The notes under the pieces are model-generated. The model was not told the DNA's origin, ran no database searches, and worked only from the letters and a program-made list of their open reading frames with translations. Positions 1 to 7,631 of a DNA stretch of 64,000 nucleotides are shown in pieces. The translations under genes were made by a program, and so were the position numbers. Every line of letters starts with the position of its first letter. The stretch's first letter is position 1. This stretch comes from Spirillospora albida (GTDB taxonomy: Bacteria; Actinomycetota; Actinomycetes; Streptosporangiales; Streptosporangiaceae): the NCBI RefSeq assembly GCF_000718255.1, contig NZ_JOFJ01000003.1:186001-250000 (forward strand), in the 5' to 3' direction.

Positions 1-242
1 TCGGTGACGGTCTGGGGCGCGTCCCGCGCGGACAGGTCCGTGGCGGTCTGCGGGGGTTCCGCCGGCAGGTCCGTGGCCGTCTGCGGCGCTTCCGCCGCCA
101 AGTCGGTGACGGTCCGGGGCGGTTCGTCGACGGGGGCACCGGCGAACGTGGTGTCCGCTTCCCCTGCCGCCTTGGCGGGGGCGGCGAACTCCGCGGTCGT
201 CTTGTGGTCCGGGGGGATGTACCCGGGCTGGTCGCCGCTCAC
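1..242 (-). CDS. N-terminal part of an unrecognised acidic, Pro/Ala-rich protein (cut by window edge)
   Basis: Only the first 80 or so codons are present; the rest lies beyond position 1. The start is a GTG at 242-240 with a consensus GGAGGG ribosome site at 255-250, seven bases upstream, which makes the reading frame convincing. The peptide begins SGDQPGYIPPDHKTTAEF and then runs into a loosely repeated segment of about 12 residues (T-V-T-D-L-A-A-E-A-P-Q, T-A-T-D-L-P-A-E-P-P-Q, T-A-T-D-L-S-A-R-D-A-P-Q). This part looks disordered and acidic, with no signal peptide or membrane segment. It could be the flexible head of a larger protein. The family cannot be named from this fragment. Confidence 0.6.
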   Translation of the reverse strand, partial: MSGDQPGYIPPDHKTTAEFAAPAKAAGEADTTFAGAPVDEPPRTVTDLAAEAPQTATDLPAEPPQTATDLSARDAPQTVT

Positions 243-321
243 GTCGTCACCCTCCGTTCCGGCCGGCCTCTTGGTGTCCGACGCCGCCGGGAGCGTATCG
301 GTTCATGCCGGACGTCGCGGA

Positions 322-702
322 TCACCCGGCGGGTGCGGGCTCGACGCCGCGGCGGGCCGCCTGCCGCTGGTGCCGGTTGAGCATGTCCGTGATCAGCTCG
401 ATGGCGTCGGGGGTGGTGGCGTCCGGTGCGCCGCTCAGCCAGCGGGTGGCCTCGGCCAGGAGGTCCTCGGCGGAGATGCCGGCGCGGCCGGTGTCGGCGA
501 GGCGGCCGAGGACGGCGCCGAGCCGGAGGGCGGCGTCCGGGTGGCCGGCCTCGGCGGCGCGGCGGTACCAGCCGGCGGCCTGGTCGAGGTCGCGCATGCG
601 CTCGTACAGTTCGCCGAGGCCGAAGAAGATGCCGGCGGCGGTGCCGTCCGCGATTCCGCCCGAGGGACGCCCGGGATCGGGGCTCCAGGGTCGGACAGGC
701 AT
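322..702 (-). CDS. Sel1/TPR-like repeat protein
   Basis: A protein of 126 residues. The middle holds a Sel1/TPR-type helical repeat: a GLGELYERMRDLDQAAGWYR segment is followed by AAEAGHPDAALRLGAVLG, the usual alternation of small residues and paired helices that binds partner proteins. The start chosen is ATG at 702, with GGAG about eight bases upstream; a longer frame upstream has no ribosome site. There is no signal peptide, so it is probably cytoplasmic. It lies 79 bases upstream of the truncated gene at the window edge and in the same direction, so the two may be cotranscribed. Function is unknown; repeat proteins of this kind usually act as scaffolds. Confidence 0.7.
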   Translation of the reverse strand: MPVRPWSPDPGRPSGGIADGTAAGIFFGLGELYERMRDLDQAAGWYRRAAEAGHPDAALRLGAVLGRLADTGRAGISAEDLLAEATRWLSGAPDATTPDAIELITDMLNRHQRQAARRGVEPAPAG

Positions 703-942
703 GCGATCACTCCGGCTGGTCGGGTGCTGGGAGACGGGCGCGCGGAGACGGCTCGCGCGCCGTGCGGCACCCATGCTGGCGGGCGGTCGCGACATCCGCC
801 ACCGCTTTTGCCACATTTGTTGAAATTTCTCCGCAACAGCCCCACGAGTACCGAATGGCGTTGCGCGTCCCGGCCACGTCCCGGCGGCGCGGGCGCCTCC
901 CGGTACGGTGGTCGCGATTCAGATCATGAAGGGGGTGGGCAC

Positions 943-1302
943 GTGTCCGTGGTGAAGATCAACGTGCTGACGGTGGCGCCGGAGATGCGCGAGGAGATCG
1001 AGCGGCGGTTCGCCGGCCGGGCCGGGCTCGTGGAGACCGCCGAGGGATTCGAGGGCTTCGACCTGCTGCGTCCCGTCGAGGGCCTGGACAGGTACATGGT
1101 CGTCACGAAGTGGCGCAGCGAAGAGGACTTCCAGCGCTGGACGGAGAGCCGCCAGTTCCAGCAGGGCCACGCGCAGGCCGCGCAGGACCGTCCCGCCGGG
1201 CACGGGCACGGCCACGGGCATGGCGGTCCCGCCGCGATGGGCTCGGAACTGTGGAGCTTCGACGTCGTGCAGAGCGCCGCGCCGAAGTCCGCCGAGGGCT
1301 GA
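943..1302 (+). CDS. IsdG/MhuD-like haem-degrading monooxygenase (ABM domain)
   Basis: A protein of 119 residues with an antibiotic-biosynthesis-monooxygenase (dimeric ferredoxin-like) fold. Asn7, Trp66 and His76 fall at the positions of the Asn-Trp-His triad of IsdG/IsdI haem oxygenases, and the line around YMVVTKWRSEEDFQRW is typical. Family members open the haem ring to release iron in the cytoplasm. The start is GTG at 943 after a GGGGG ribosome site; the in-frame stretch upstream has no gene character. An unusual feature is a Gly-His run (residues 86-95, GHGHGHGHGG) near the C terminus, which could bind metal. Family assignment is firm; haem as substrate is inferred from the triad. Confidence 0.8.
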   Translation: MSVVKINVLTVAPEMREEIERRFAGRAGLVETAEGFEGFDLLRPVEGLDRYMVVTKWRSEEDFQRWTESRQFQQGHAQAAQDRPAGHGHGHGHGGPAAMGSELWSFDVVQSAAPKSAEG

Positions 1303-1306
1303 GAAC

Positions 1307-1339
1307 GGCGCGGCCGCGGGGGCTCGCCGCGGCCGCGCC
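1307..1339. terminator. bidirectional terminator hairpin
   Basis: A perfect 13-base-pair inverted repeat (GGCGCGGCCGCGG with its complement, 7-base loop) lies between two convergent genes, 4 bases after the stop of the monooxygenase gene and 7 bases beyond the end of the GNAT gene. There is no U-run on either strand, so it would be a GC-hairpin type, as is common in actinomycetes. Confidence 0.6.
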
Positions 1340-1346
1340 ACCCCTC

Positions 1347-1637
1347 TCAGGAGGCGGACGACTGCACGAGGTCCTGGTAGTCCGGGTGCTGGTCGATCCA
1401 CCGCTTGACGAAGGAGCAGGCGGGCACCGCGCGCAGGCCCTGGCCGCGGACGTCGTCCAGCGCGCCCTGGACGAGCCTGCCGCCGAGCCCCCGGCCCTCC
1501 AGCTTGGAGTTGATCTCGGTGTGGGTGAAGACGACCCGGCCGGGCCGCGACTCGTAGTCGGCGAAGCCCGCGAGATCGCCGTCCAGGGTGATCTCGTAGC
1601 GGGCCTTGGCCTCGTTGTGGATGACCTCGGTGTTCAT
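1347..1637 (-). CDS. small GNAT-like N-acetyltransferase (COG2388 type)
   Basis: A 96-residue protein matching the short GNAT-like family related to YjdJ. The acetyl-CoA loop is visible as EGRGLGGRLVQGALDDVRGQG (around residues 47-67), followed by the conserved Cys of VPACSFV (about 71-77) and an HPDY motif near the end. Family members are single-domain cytoplasmic proteins; substrates are mostly unknown. The start is ATG at 1637. It is convergent with the monooxygenase gene and lies 42 bases downstream of cimA on the same strand, so it may be read from the cimA transcript. Confidence 0.8.
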   Translation of the reverse strand: MNTEVIHNEAKARYEITLDGDLAGFADYESRPGRVVFTHTEINSKLEGRGLGGRLVQGALDDVRGQGLRAVPACSFVKRWIDQHPDYQDLVQSSAS

Positions 1638-1679
1638 GACCGGATAATGCCCGCCTGACGGAGGGCATTCCCGATCCGG

Positions 1680-3257
1680 TCAGCCGGCCTCGTAGCCCGC
1701 GCGCAGCAGGCAGTACGAGACGGCCTCCTCCAGCGCCTGCCAGGACGCGGCGATGACGTTGTCCTCCACGCCGACGGTGCCCCATTCGCGGTCCCCGTCG
1801 CTGGACTCGATGAGCACGCGGGTGCGCGCCTCCGTCCCGTGCGTCCCCTCCAGGATGCGGACCTTGTAGTCGACGAGCTCCAGCCTCGCCAGTTCGGGGT
1901 AGAGGCGGCCGAGGGCGACGCGCAGGGCGTTGTCCAGGGCGTTGACGGGGCCGTTGCCCTCGCCCGTCGCGATGATCCGCTCGCCCTTGGCGCGGAGCTT
2001 GACGGTGGCCTCGCTGACCATGGAGCCGTCCGGGCGGCGCTCCACGATCGACCGCCACGACTCGACCTCGAAGTGGCGCTGCCGGACGCCGGTCAGCTCC
2101 TCGCGCAGCAGCAGCTCGAACGAGGCGTCGGCGGCCTCGAAGGTGTAGCCGGTGGACTCCAGCTCCTTGACGCGGTCGACGACGGCCTTGGCCTTCTCGC
2201 CGGACAGGTCGTACCCGAGCTCGCGGCCCTTCAGCTCGACGGACGCGCGTCCGGCCATGCTGGAGACGAGCATCCGCATGTCGTTGCCGACGCGGGCGGG
2301 GTCGATGTGCTGGTAGAGGTCCGGGTCGACCTTGACGGCGGACGCGTGCAGGCCCGCCTTGTGCGCGAACGCCGACAGGCCCACGTAGGGCTGCTGGGAC
2401 GCGGGAGCGATGTTGGTGACCTCGGAGACGGCGTGCGCGATCCGGGTCATCTCGGCGAGCTGCGCGTCCGTGACGATCTGCATGCCGCGCTTGAGCTGGA
2501 GGTTCCCGACCACGGTGAACAGGTTCGCGTTGCCGCTGCGCTCGCCGTAGCCGTTCGCGCAGCCCTGGACGTGGGTCGCGCCGGCCTTCACGGCGGCGAG
2601 GGTGTTGGCGACCGCGCAGCCGGAGTCGTCGTGGCAGTGGATGCCGACGCGGACGCCGAGGCCCACGACCTCGTGGACGACGTCGGCCAGCTCGTCCGGC
2701 AGCATGCCGCCGTTGGTGTCGCAGAGCGCGACGACGTCGGCGCCCGCCTCGACGGCGGTGCGGACGGCCTCCAGCGCGTAGGCGCGGTTGGCCTTGTGGC
2801 CGTCGAAGAAGTGCTCGGCGTCCAGGAAGACGCGCTGGCCCTCCGCACGCAGGTGGGAGACCGTGTCGCGGATCATCGCGAGGTTCTCGGCCAGCGTGGT
2901 GCGGAGGGCCAGGTCGACGTGCCTGTCGTGGCTCTTGGCGACAAGGGTCACGACGGACGCGCCGGATTCGCGCAGGGCGGCCACCTGGGGGTCGTCGGCG
3001 GCCTTCACTCCGGCCCGGCGGGTCGCGCCGAACGCGGTGAGCTGCGCGTGCTTCAGGTCGAGCTCTGTTCGAGCCCGCCGGAAGAACTCGGTGTCCTTGG
3101 GGTTCGCCCCGGGCCAGCCGCCCTCGATGAAGCCGACGCCCAGGTCGTCGAGATGCCGCGCGATGACGAGCTTGTCGGGCACGGAGAGGTTGAGCCCCTC
3201 CTGCTGCGAGCCGTCGCGCAGGGTGGTGTCGTAGACGTGGAATGCGTCGCCTTGCAT
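1680..3257 (-). CDS. cimA: citramalate synthase
   Basis: A 525-residue enzyme of the LeuA/CimA family that condenses pyruvate with acetyl-CoA to citramalate, a route to 2-ketobutyrate for isoleucine. The N-terminal TIM-barrel domain begins with the YDTTLRDGSQQEG motif (residues 9-21) and has the metal-binding HCHDD site and the GCANGYGERSGNAN signature; the C-terminal third is the LeuA-type allosteric/dimer domain. The start is ATG at 3257 after a G-rich site. A longer open frame upstream is not used: it covers a leader peptide and attenuator that control this gene. It is not in an operon with the other ilv/leu genes. A plain 2-isopropylmalate synthase is less likely, because the DTTLRDGSQ-plus-long-barrel pattern is that of the CimA group. 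Confidence 0.9.
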   Translation of the reverse strand: MQGDAFHVYDTTLRDGSQQEGLNLSVPDKLVIARHLDDLGVGFIEGGWPGANPKDTEFFRRARTELDLKHAQLTAFGATRRAGVKAADDPQVAALRESGASVVTLVAKSHDRHVDLALRTTLAENLAMIRDTVSHLRAEGQRVFLDAEHFFDGHKANRAYALEAVRTAVEAGADVVALCDTNGGMLPDELADVVHEVVGLGVRVGIHCHDDSGCAVANTLAAVKAGATHVQGCANGYGERSGNANLFTVVGNLQLKRGMQIVTDAQLAEMTRIAHAVSEVTNIAPASQQPYVGLSAFAHKAGLHASAVKVDPDLYQHIDPARVGNDMRMLVSSMAGRASVELKGRELGYDLSGEKAKAVVDRVKELESTGYTFEAADASFELLLREELTGVRQRHFEVESWRSIVERRPDGSMVSEATVKLRAKGERIIATGEGNGPVNALDNALRVALGRLYPELARLELVDYKVRILEGTHGTEARTRVLIESSDGDREWGTVGVEDNVIAASWQALEEAVSYCLLRAGYEAG

Positions 3258-3297
3258 GTCGTGAACCCCCAGGGATGGGCGATCAGCGCCAGGGCAC

Positions 3298-3327
3298 AAA
3301 AAAGACCCCTCACGGACGTGAGAGGTC
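3298..3327 (-). terminator. cimA transcription attenuator
   Basis: Read on the minus strand, GACCTCTCACG and TGAGGGGTC form a stem with a TCCG loop, followed directly by six T residues. This intrinsic terminator lies between the leader peptide stop (3350) and the cimA start (3257). With a Leu/Val/Ile-coding leader in front, it is an attenuator rather than an end-of-gene signal. Confidence 0.85.
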
Positions 3328-3349
3328 TGCGCGCCGGCGGTGTCCCGTG

Positions 3350-3394
3350 TCAGATGCCGGCGCGCCAGCCGATAATGACGAGGCTGATGCGCAT
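3350..3394 (-). CDS. branched-chain amino acid leader peptide of cimA
   Basis: A 14-codon open frame, MRISLVIIGWRAGI, ends 23 bases before an intrinsic terminator upstream of cimA. It has Leu-Val-Ile-Ile in a row plus two further Ile codons, the expected sensor for charged Leu/Val/Ile tRNAs. By the known scheme of ribosome-mediated attenuation, stalling on these codons would prevent the terminator from forming. The start is ATG at 3394. Its C-terminal G-W-R-A-G-I resembles the G-R-R-A-G end of the ilvB leader in the same window, which suggests common descent. The ribosome site is weak. Confidence 0.8.
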   Translation of the reverse strand: MRISLVIIGWRAGI

Positions 3395-3746
3395 GATGTC
3401 CACAGTCTGCCACACCGCCACCGCGCCTGGGACATCCGTCTCGCATGTCGAGACGCCGCCTCGCCCTGACATCTGTCGCACAAAATGCGACATGGACGGC
3501 GATTCACCGGCTCGACCATTTATCTCCTCGGCACTCTTTCTGCATTCCGCAAAATGCCTTGCGCAATGCGCCGATGCCGACGGAGTATCGAATCGCTCGC
3601 CGAGAAATACCTGGTAGTGCCCGGCGGGACGGTCGTGCCCGGCGCGTTCGCGCGCCGGTCGGCCGACGGCCGACGGCGCACGGCGGTGGACCGGCCGCCG
3701 TACCGGGCGGGCATTCACGGAACATTTCCGAAGGGAAAATCCCGAC
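3395..3746. promoter_or_regulatory. cimA / secreted-protein divergent regulatory region with two inverted repeats
   Basis: This 352-base gap separates the cimA leader from a divergent secreted-protein gene. It holds two perfect inverted repeats: GTCTC-N7-GAGAC-type symmetry at 3439-3455 (GTCTCGcatgtCGAGAC) and TGTCGCAcaaaaTGCGACA at 3474-3492. Both lie about 45-100 bases upstream of the leader peptide, where a cimA promoter and operator would be expected. The part from 3500 to 3600 is more AT-rich than the surroundings. No clear -35/-10 pair could be picked out, and I see no gene here. Confidence 0.45.
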
Positions 3747-4340
3747 ATGCACATGCAGAAGTTCGGCCGGACGGCCGCGATCTCCGGAACGGCCCTGGCG
3801 CTGGCGCTCGGCGCCGCGCCCGCGATGTCGTCGGCGTCCGTCCTGCCCGGGGCGTCCGAAATCGGGGTCGTCGGGCATCCGGCCCCCGAGCGCGAGGACC
3901 GCTTCACGTTCACCCGGAGGCACGAGAACTACTGGCACCGGGACCGGATCGGGCAGTTCAGCGCCCGCGTGGACCTCGACGGGGAGCACTCCCGCCGGTA
4001 CCCGATGCGGTGGAGCTTCCAGATCACCAGCGAGCGCCTGAAGGACATGGCGCGCGGACGCGCGGTGTGCACCACCGAGCGCGACGACGACCACGACCGC
4101 CGCGAGGACCGCGAAGTGATCCGGGTCGGCGACACCTGGCGCTCGGACGTGGCGTGGCACCGCATCCGCCGGGCCTACGAGCTCGAGGGCGAGTGCAAGT
4201 TCCGGGTCCGGGACGGCGGCCGGCGCGGCGAGGCCCGCGTCAGCTTCGAGTTCCGGTACGAGATCGACCCGGGGGCGCACGGCAGCGACCCGCACGAGGC
4301 CTCGGCGGCGTTCGAGACGGACTACGAGTTCGACCGCTGA
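3747..4340 (+). CDS. secreted protein of unknown function
   Basis: A 197-residue protein with a classic signal peptide: Lys/Arg near the start, then a hydrophobic stretch (ISGTALALALGAAPAMSSAS) and a likely A-x-A-type cleavage site near residue 30. The mature part is rich in charged residues (Arg, Asp, Glu), with many R-x-E/D pairs, two Cys residues that may form a disulphide, and a predicted beta-rich pattern (RVSFEFRYEIDPG). The start is ATG at 3747, with AAGGGA upstream; a second ATG two codons later is also possible. I do not recognise the family. It is monocistronic and ends at a very large hairpin. Confidence 0.7.
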   Translation: MHMQKFGRTAAISGTALALALGAAPAMSSASVLPGASEIGVVGHPAPEREDRFTFTRRHENYWHRDRIGQFSARVDLDGEHSRRYPMRWSFQITSERLKDMARGRAVCTTERDDDHDRREDREVIRVGDTWRSDVAWHRIRRAYELEGECKFRVRDGGRRGEARVSFEFRYEIDPGAHGSDPHEASAAFETDYEFDR

Positions 4341-4347
4341 CGACCGT

Positions 4348-4423
4348 CCGGGACCCCGGTGGCCCGCCCCGCGCCGCAGGCACGCGCGGCCGGGGCGCGG
4401 GAAGCGGGCCGCCGGGGTCCCGG
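4348..4423. terminator. very long bidirectional hairpin terminator
   Basis: The outer arms CCGGGACCCCGG-T-GGCCCGC (4348-4367) and GCGGGCC-G-CCGGGGTCCCGG (4404-4423) pair over 20 positions with one G-U wobble. Inside them CCCGCGCC (4368-4375) pairs with GGCGCGGG (4394-4401), with a 2-base bulge, giving about 28 pairs in all. It fills the gap between the convergent secreted-protein gene and ilvE, 2 bases from the ilvE stop. Confidence 0.7.
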
Positions 4424-4425
4424 CG

Positions 4426-5526
4426 TCAGACGATGCGGTGCACCCAGCCGTACGGGTCGGGGCGGGTGCCGTACTGGATGCCGACCAGCTCCTGGCGCAG
4501 CCGCATGGAGATCTCGCCGGGCTCCCCGGTCCCGATCGCCCACTCGCGGTCGGCGCCCTTCACCCGGCCGACCGGGCTGATGATCGCGGCGGTGCCGCAG
4601 CCGAACACCTCGGTGATCGCGCCGGACTCGCAGCCCTCCTGCCACTCCTCGATGCTGATCTTGCCCTCCTCGGCGGGGATGCCGAGGTCGGGCGCCAGCT
4701 TGAGCATGGAGTCGCGGGTGACGCCGGGCAGCAGCGTCCCGGTGAGGGCCGGGGTGAGCAGCCGCGCGTCCGAGCCGGAGCCGTAGACGAACATCAGGTT
4801 CATCGACCCGACCTCCTCGACCCACCGGTGCTCCACGGCGTCCAGCCAGACGACCTGGTCGCAGCCGTGGGCGACCGCCTCGGCCTGGCCCGCGAACGAC
4901 GCCGCGTAGTTGCCGCCGAACTTGGCCTCGCCGGTGCCGCCGGGCGCGGCGCGCGTGTACTCCTGCGACAGCCACACCGTGACCGGCTTGATCCCGCGCG
5001 GGTAGTACAGCCCGGACGGCGACGCGATGACCATGAACAGGAACTCGTTCGCCGGGCTGTTCACGCCGAGCGCGCGGGTCGTCGCGAACATGAACGGGCG
5101 CAGGTAGAGGCTGTGGCCCTCGGCGTCCGGCACCCACTCCCTGTCCGTGCCGACGAGCAGCTCGCAGGCCCGGACGAACAGCTCCTCCGGGATCCCCGGC
5201 ATCGCCATCCGCTTCGCGGACCGGTTCATCCGGGCGGCGTTCATGTACGGCCGGAACGTGACGATCGAGCCGTCCGGCTGCCGGTAGGCCTTGAGGCCCT
5301 CGAACAGCTCCTGCGCGTAGTGGAAGACCTGGCTGGCCGGGTCCATCGGGATCGGCCCGTACGGTTCGAGCCTGGCGTCGTACCAGCCCCGGTCCGCGCT
5401 GTACCGGATCGTGATCATGTGATCGGTGAAGTGCCGTCCGAAGCCCGGGTCGGCCAGCACGGCGGCCCGCTCCTCCGCCGAGGCGGGCCGATCGGTCAGC
5501 GTGATCTCGAAGTCCAGTGTGCTCAT
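4426..5526 (-). CDS. ilvE: branched-chain amino acid aminotransferase
   Basis: A 366-residue fold-type IV PLP aminotransferase that makes the last step of Leu, Ile and Val synthesis, moving the amino group from glutamate to the 2-keto acids. The PLP lysine is Lys202 in EAKFGGNYAAS; FEGLKAYRQPDG (about 75-86) and the late GCGTAAIISPVG glycine-rich phosphate-binding loop are also typical. The start is ATG at 5526, preceded by GAGAGGAC eight bases away; an upstream in-frame extension lacks family similarity. It lies downstream of leuB on the same strand but behind a strong terminator, so it is probably transcribed from its own promoter. Confidence 0.95.
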   Translation of the reverse strand: MSTLDFEITLTDRPASAEERAAVLADPGFGRHFTDHMITIRYSADRGWYDARLEPYGPIPMDPASQVFHYAQELFEGLKAYRQPDGSIVTFRPYMNAARMNRSAKRMAMPGIPEELFVRACELLVGTDREWVPDAEGHSLYLRPFMFATTRALGVNSPANEFLFMVIASPSGLYYPRGIKPVTVWLSQEYTRAAPGGTGEAKFGGNYAASFAGQAEAVAHGCDQVVWLDAVEHRWVEEVGSMNLMFVYGSGSDARLLTPALTGTLLPGVTRDSMLKLAPDLGIPAEEGKISIEEWQEGCESGAITEVFGCGTAAIISPVGRVKGADREWAIGTGEPGEISMRLRQELVGIQYGTRPDPYGWVHRIV

Positions 5527-5638
5527 CGCGGTTGTCCTCTCGCGGATCGCCGGCGCGGCCTCGTTGCCGCCACGGCCTTCCATAGTCCCTATTGTCGTAC
5601 TCCGTCCAGTCCCCTCGCTCGTTCACGGCGCGCACAGG

Positions 5639-5669
5639 AAAAACCGGGCGCGCCGCGCGGCGCGCCCGG
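5639..5669 (-). terminator. leuB intrinsic terminator
   Basis: On the minus strand CCGGGCGCGCC-GCGC-GGCGCGCCCGG forms a perfect 11-pair stem followed by five T residues, 33 bases after the leuB stop codon. It separates leuB from ilvE. Confidence 0.85.
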
Positions 5670-5702
5670 GGTGTCCCTGCCTGAGGCCGGAGAGGCGCGC
5701 CC

Positions 5703-6758
5703 TCAGCCCGATACTCGCTTGGCGATCGCGTCGCCGATCTGCGCGGTGGAGCGGGCGCCGAGAGCGGCGCGCTCCGCCAGGTCGTCCGAGACGGCCTGCT
5801 CGACGCGGCGCGCGGCGTCGCCGGCACCGATGTGGTCGAGCAGCATCGCCACGGACAGGATCGTCGCGGTCGGGTCGGCCTTGCCCTGGCCGGCGATGTC
5901 GGGGGCGCTGCCGTGCACCGGCTCGAACATCGAGGGGGCGGTGCGGTCGGGGTTGACGTTTCCGGACGCGGCGAGCCCGATGCCGCCCGCGATCGCGGCG
6001 CCGATGTCGGTGATGATGTCGCCGAACAGGTTGTCGGTGACGACGACGTCGAAGCGCCGCGGCTGGCTGACGAAGAACATCGTGGCCGCGTCGACGTGGC
6101 AGTAGTCGGTCGTGACCTGGGGGTACTCCGCGCCGACGCGCTGCAGCGTCCGCTGGTAGAGGTCTCCCGCGAAGGTCAGGACGTTGTCCTTGTGGACGAG
6201 CGTCAGCTTCTTGCGCGGACGCGACGCCGCGACCTCGAACGCGTAGCGGATGACGCGCTCGACGCCGAACGCCGTGTTCACGCTCTCCTGGGTGGCGACC
6301 TCGTGCGGCGTGCCCTTCCGCAGGACGCCGCCGACGCCCGTGTACGGGCCCTCGGTGCCCTCCCGGACGACGACCATGTCGATGTCGTCCGGCGTGACGT
6401 CCGCGAGAGGGGTCCGCACGCCCGGGAACAGCTTCACCGGGCGCAGGTTCACGTAGTGGTCGAGTTCGAACCGGGTCCGCAGCAGCAGCCCGCGCTCCAG
6501 CGTGCCGCTCGGGACGGTCGGGTCGCCGACGGCGCCGAGCAGGATGACGTCCTGGGCGCGCAGCTCCTCGAGGACCGAGTCGGGCAGCGTCTCCCCCGTG
6601 CGGTGCCAGCGGGCGGCGCCGAGGTCGTACGCGGTCTGCTCGAACGCGAGGTCACCGGCCGGGGCGACGGCATCGAGGACCTTCAGCCCTTCGGCGACCA
6701 CCTCGGGGCCGATCCCGTCACCGGGGATGACGGCCAGTCGAATGCTGCGGGAAGCCAT
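5703..6758 (-). CDS. leuB: 3-isopropylmalate dehydrogenase
   Basis: A 351-residue NAD-dependent decarboxylating dehydrogenase of leucine synthesis that converts 3-isopropylmalate to 2-ketoisocaproate. It has the N-terminal IPGDGIGPEV motif (residues 11-20), the substrate-binding arginines in RTRFELDHYVNLRPVKLF (around 92-109), VHKDNVL with the catalytic Lys, and the metal-binding DNLFGDIITD aspartates. The long GSAPDIAGQGKADPTA motif is conserved. The start is ATG at 6758. TAGAGT lies exactly six bases before the ATG, so the transcript may be leaderless. A terminator follows the gene. Confidence 0.95.
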   Translation of the reverse strand: MASRSIRLAVIPGDGIGPEVVAEGLKVLDAVAPAGDLAFEQTAYDLGAARWHRTGETLPDSVLEELRAQDVILLGAVGDPTVPSGTLERGLLLRTRFELDHYVNLRPVKLFPGVRTPLADVTPDDIDMVVVREGTEGPYTGVGGVLRKGTPHEVATQESVNTAFGVERVIRYAFEVAASRPRKKLTLVHKDNVLTFAGDLYQRTLQRVGAEYPQVTTDYCHVDAATMFFVSQPRRFDVVVTDNLFGDIITDIGAAIAGGIGLAASGNVNPDRTAPSMFEPVHGSAPDIAGQGKADPTATILSVAMLLDHIGAGDAARRVEQAVSDDLAERAALGARSTAQIGDAIAKRVSG

Positions 6759-6764
6759 GGGCGA

Positions 6765-6770
6765 ACTCTA
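6765..6770 (-). promoter_or_regulatory. probable -10 element of leuB (leaderless)
   Basis: TAGAGT (minus strand) ends six bases before the leuB ATG, which would put the transcription start at or next to the start codon. A convincing -35 was not seen. No ribosome site is present to contradict a leaderless message. Confidence 0.4.
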
Positions 6771-6802
6771 CTGCATGTCGTCTCATTGCTTGAACCTATG
6801 TC

Positions 6803-7498
6803 TCACCCTTTGGGCAGCAGGGCGCAGTCGCCGCACATCTCCCCGCCGGGCGGGACGCGGTAGTACAGGCAGCAGCTCCGCCGGACGAACCCGGCCGGCC
6901 CGAGGCCGCCCGTCCCCGTCAGGGGGGCACGGTCCAGCAGCGCCCGGACGAGCGCCTCCCGCACGGCGTCCCGAGGCCCGACGGCGAGCCCGCCCGCCAG
7001 CGCGGAGGCCGCGTTCCCCCAGATCAGGCCGTCCGGCAGCCGCACGAGGGCGCGCAGCGTCACGCTCAACGGCACGAGCTGCCCCGCGACGACCGTTCCG
7101 TGGACGAGAGCGGCGCCGTCCACCGGGCCCTCGACGCGCCACCCGCGCGGCTCGGGAAGGCGGAGCGCGGTGGGGGCGCCATGCGCCCAGAGCAGACCGG
7201 ACAGATCGGGGACGATCCCGCGCGCGGCCGCCGCGACGACCGGCGACCAGAGCCGCGAGGCCAGGCCCTGGAACAGGATCGAGGCCGCGACGCGCCGCTC
7301 GTCCGTCGCGAGCCGTTCGGCGTAGACGTCGACGAGTTCGCCGAGGTGTCCGGGCGCGGTCTCCGCGAGAACGCGCCACCCGGCGCCGTTGTCCGGCCCG
7401 GTGTCGATCACGAAGTACGGCCCGAGGCGCGCCACGTCCGCGAGGACGGCCGCGACCTCACCGGGATCCGCTTCGCCGCCCCTGCGGCTCCTCTCCAT
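6803..7498 (-). CDS. FhuF-like (2Fe-2S) protein, ferric-siderophore reductase family
   Basis: A 231-residue protein whose C terminus carries two adjacent cysteines and a CxxC pair (SCCLYY, 11 residues, CGDC), the signature that binds the 2Fe-2S cluster in FhuF ferric-siderophore reductases. The N-terminal two thirds match the FhuF alpha-helical body (LGPYFVIDTG, GLASRLWSPVV). Such proteins reduce iron in imported siderophores inside the cell. The start is ATG at 7498 after a GGGG-rich stretch; GTG codons just upstream are alternatives. No siderophore transporter or synthetase lies nearby, so the partner is unknown. It is 44 bases from leuB on the same strand. Confidence 0.8.
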   Translation of the reverse strand: MERSRRGGEADPGEVAAVLADVARLGPYFVIDTGPDNGAGWRVLAETAPGHLGELVDVYAERLATDERRVAASILFQGLASRLWSPVVAAAARGIVPDLSGLLWAHGAPTALRLPEPRGWRVEGPVDGAALVHGTVVAGQLVPLSVTLRALVRLPDGLIWGNAASALAGGLAVGPRDAVREALVRALLDRAPLTGTGGLGPAGFVRRSCCLYYRVPPGGEMCGDCALLPKG

Positions 7499-7631
7499 CC
7501 CCACCCCCACATGGTCCCGCACGTCCCGGCCGGGCGGGTCGCGGCGTGGACGGCGGCGAGCGGGCTCCCTCAGTACCCCCGCCCGCCTCCGTGCCGCGGC
7601 CGATCCGGAACGGGGGCCGGGCATGGAAGAA

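Noticed and set aside
4..942. Long open frame running into the haem monooxygenase gene, making a 432-residue protein
   Set aside because: The part before 943 is Gly/Ala/Arg-rich shadow of minus-strand genes; the GTG at 943 has the ribosome site and the family start.
5584..5638. An attenuator upstream of ilvE
   Set aside because: No leader peptide with Leu/Val/Ile codons lies in the short space before ilvE; the hairpin at 5639-5669 belongs to leuB.
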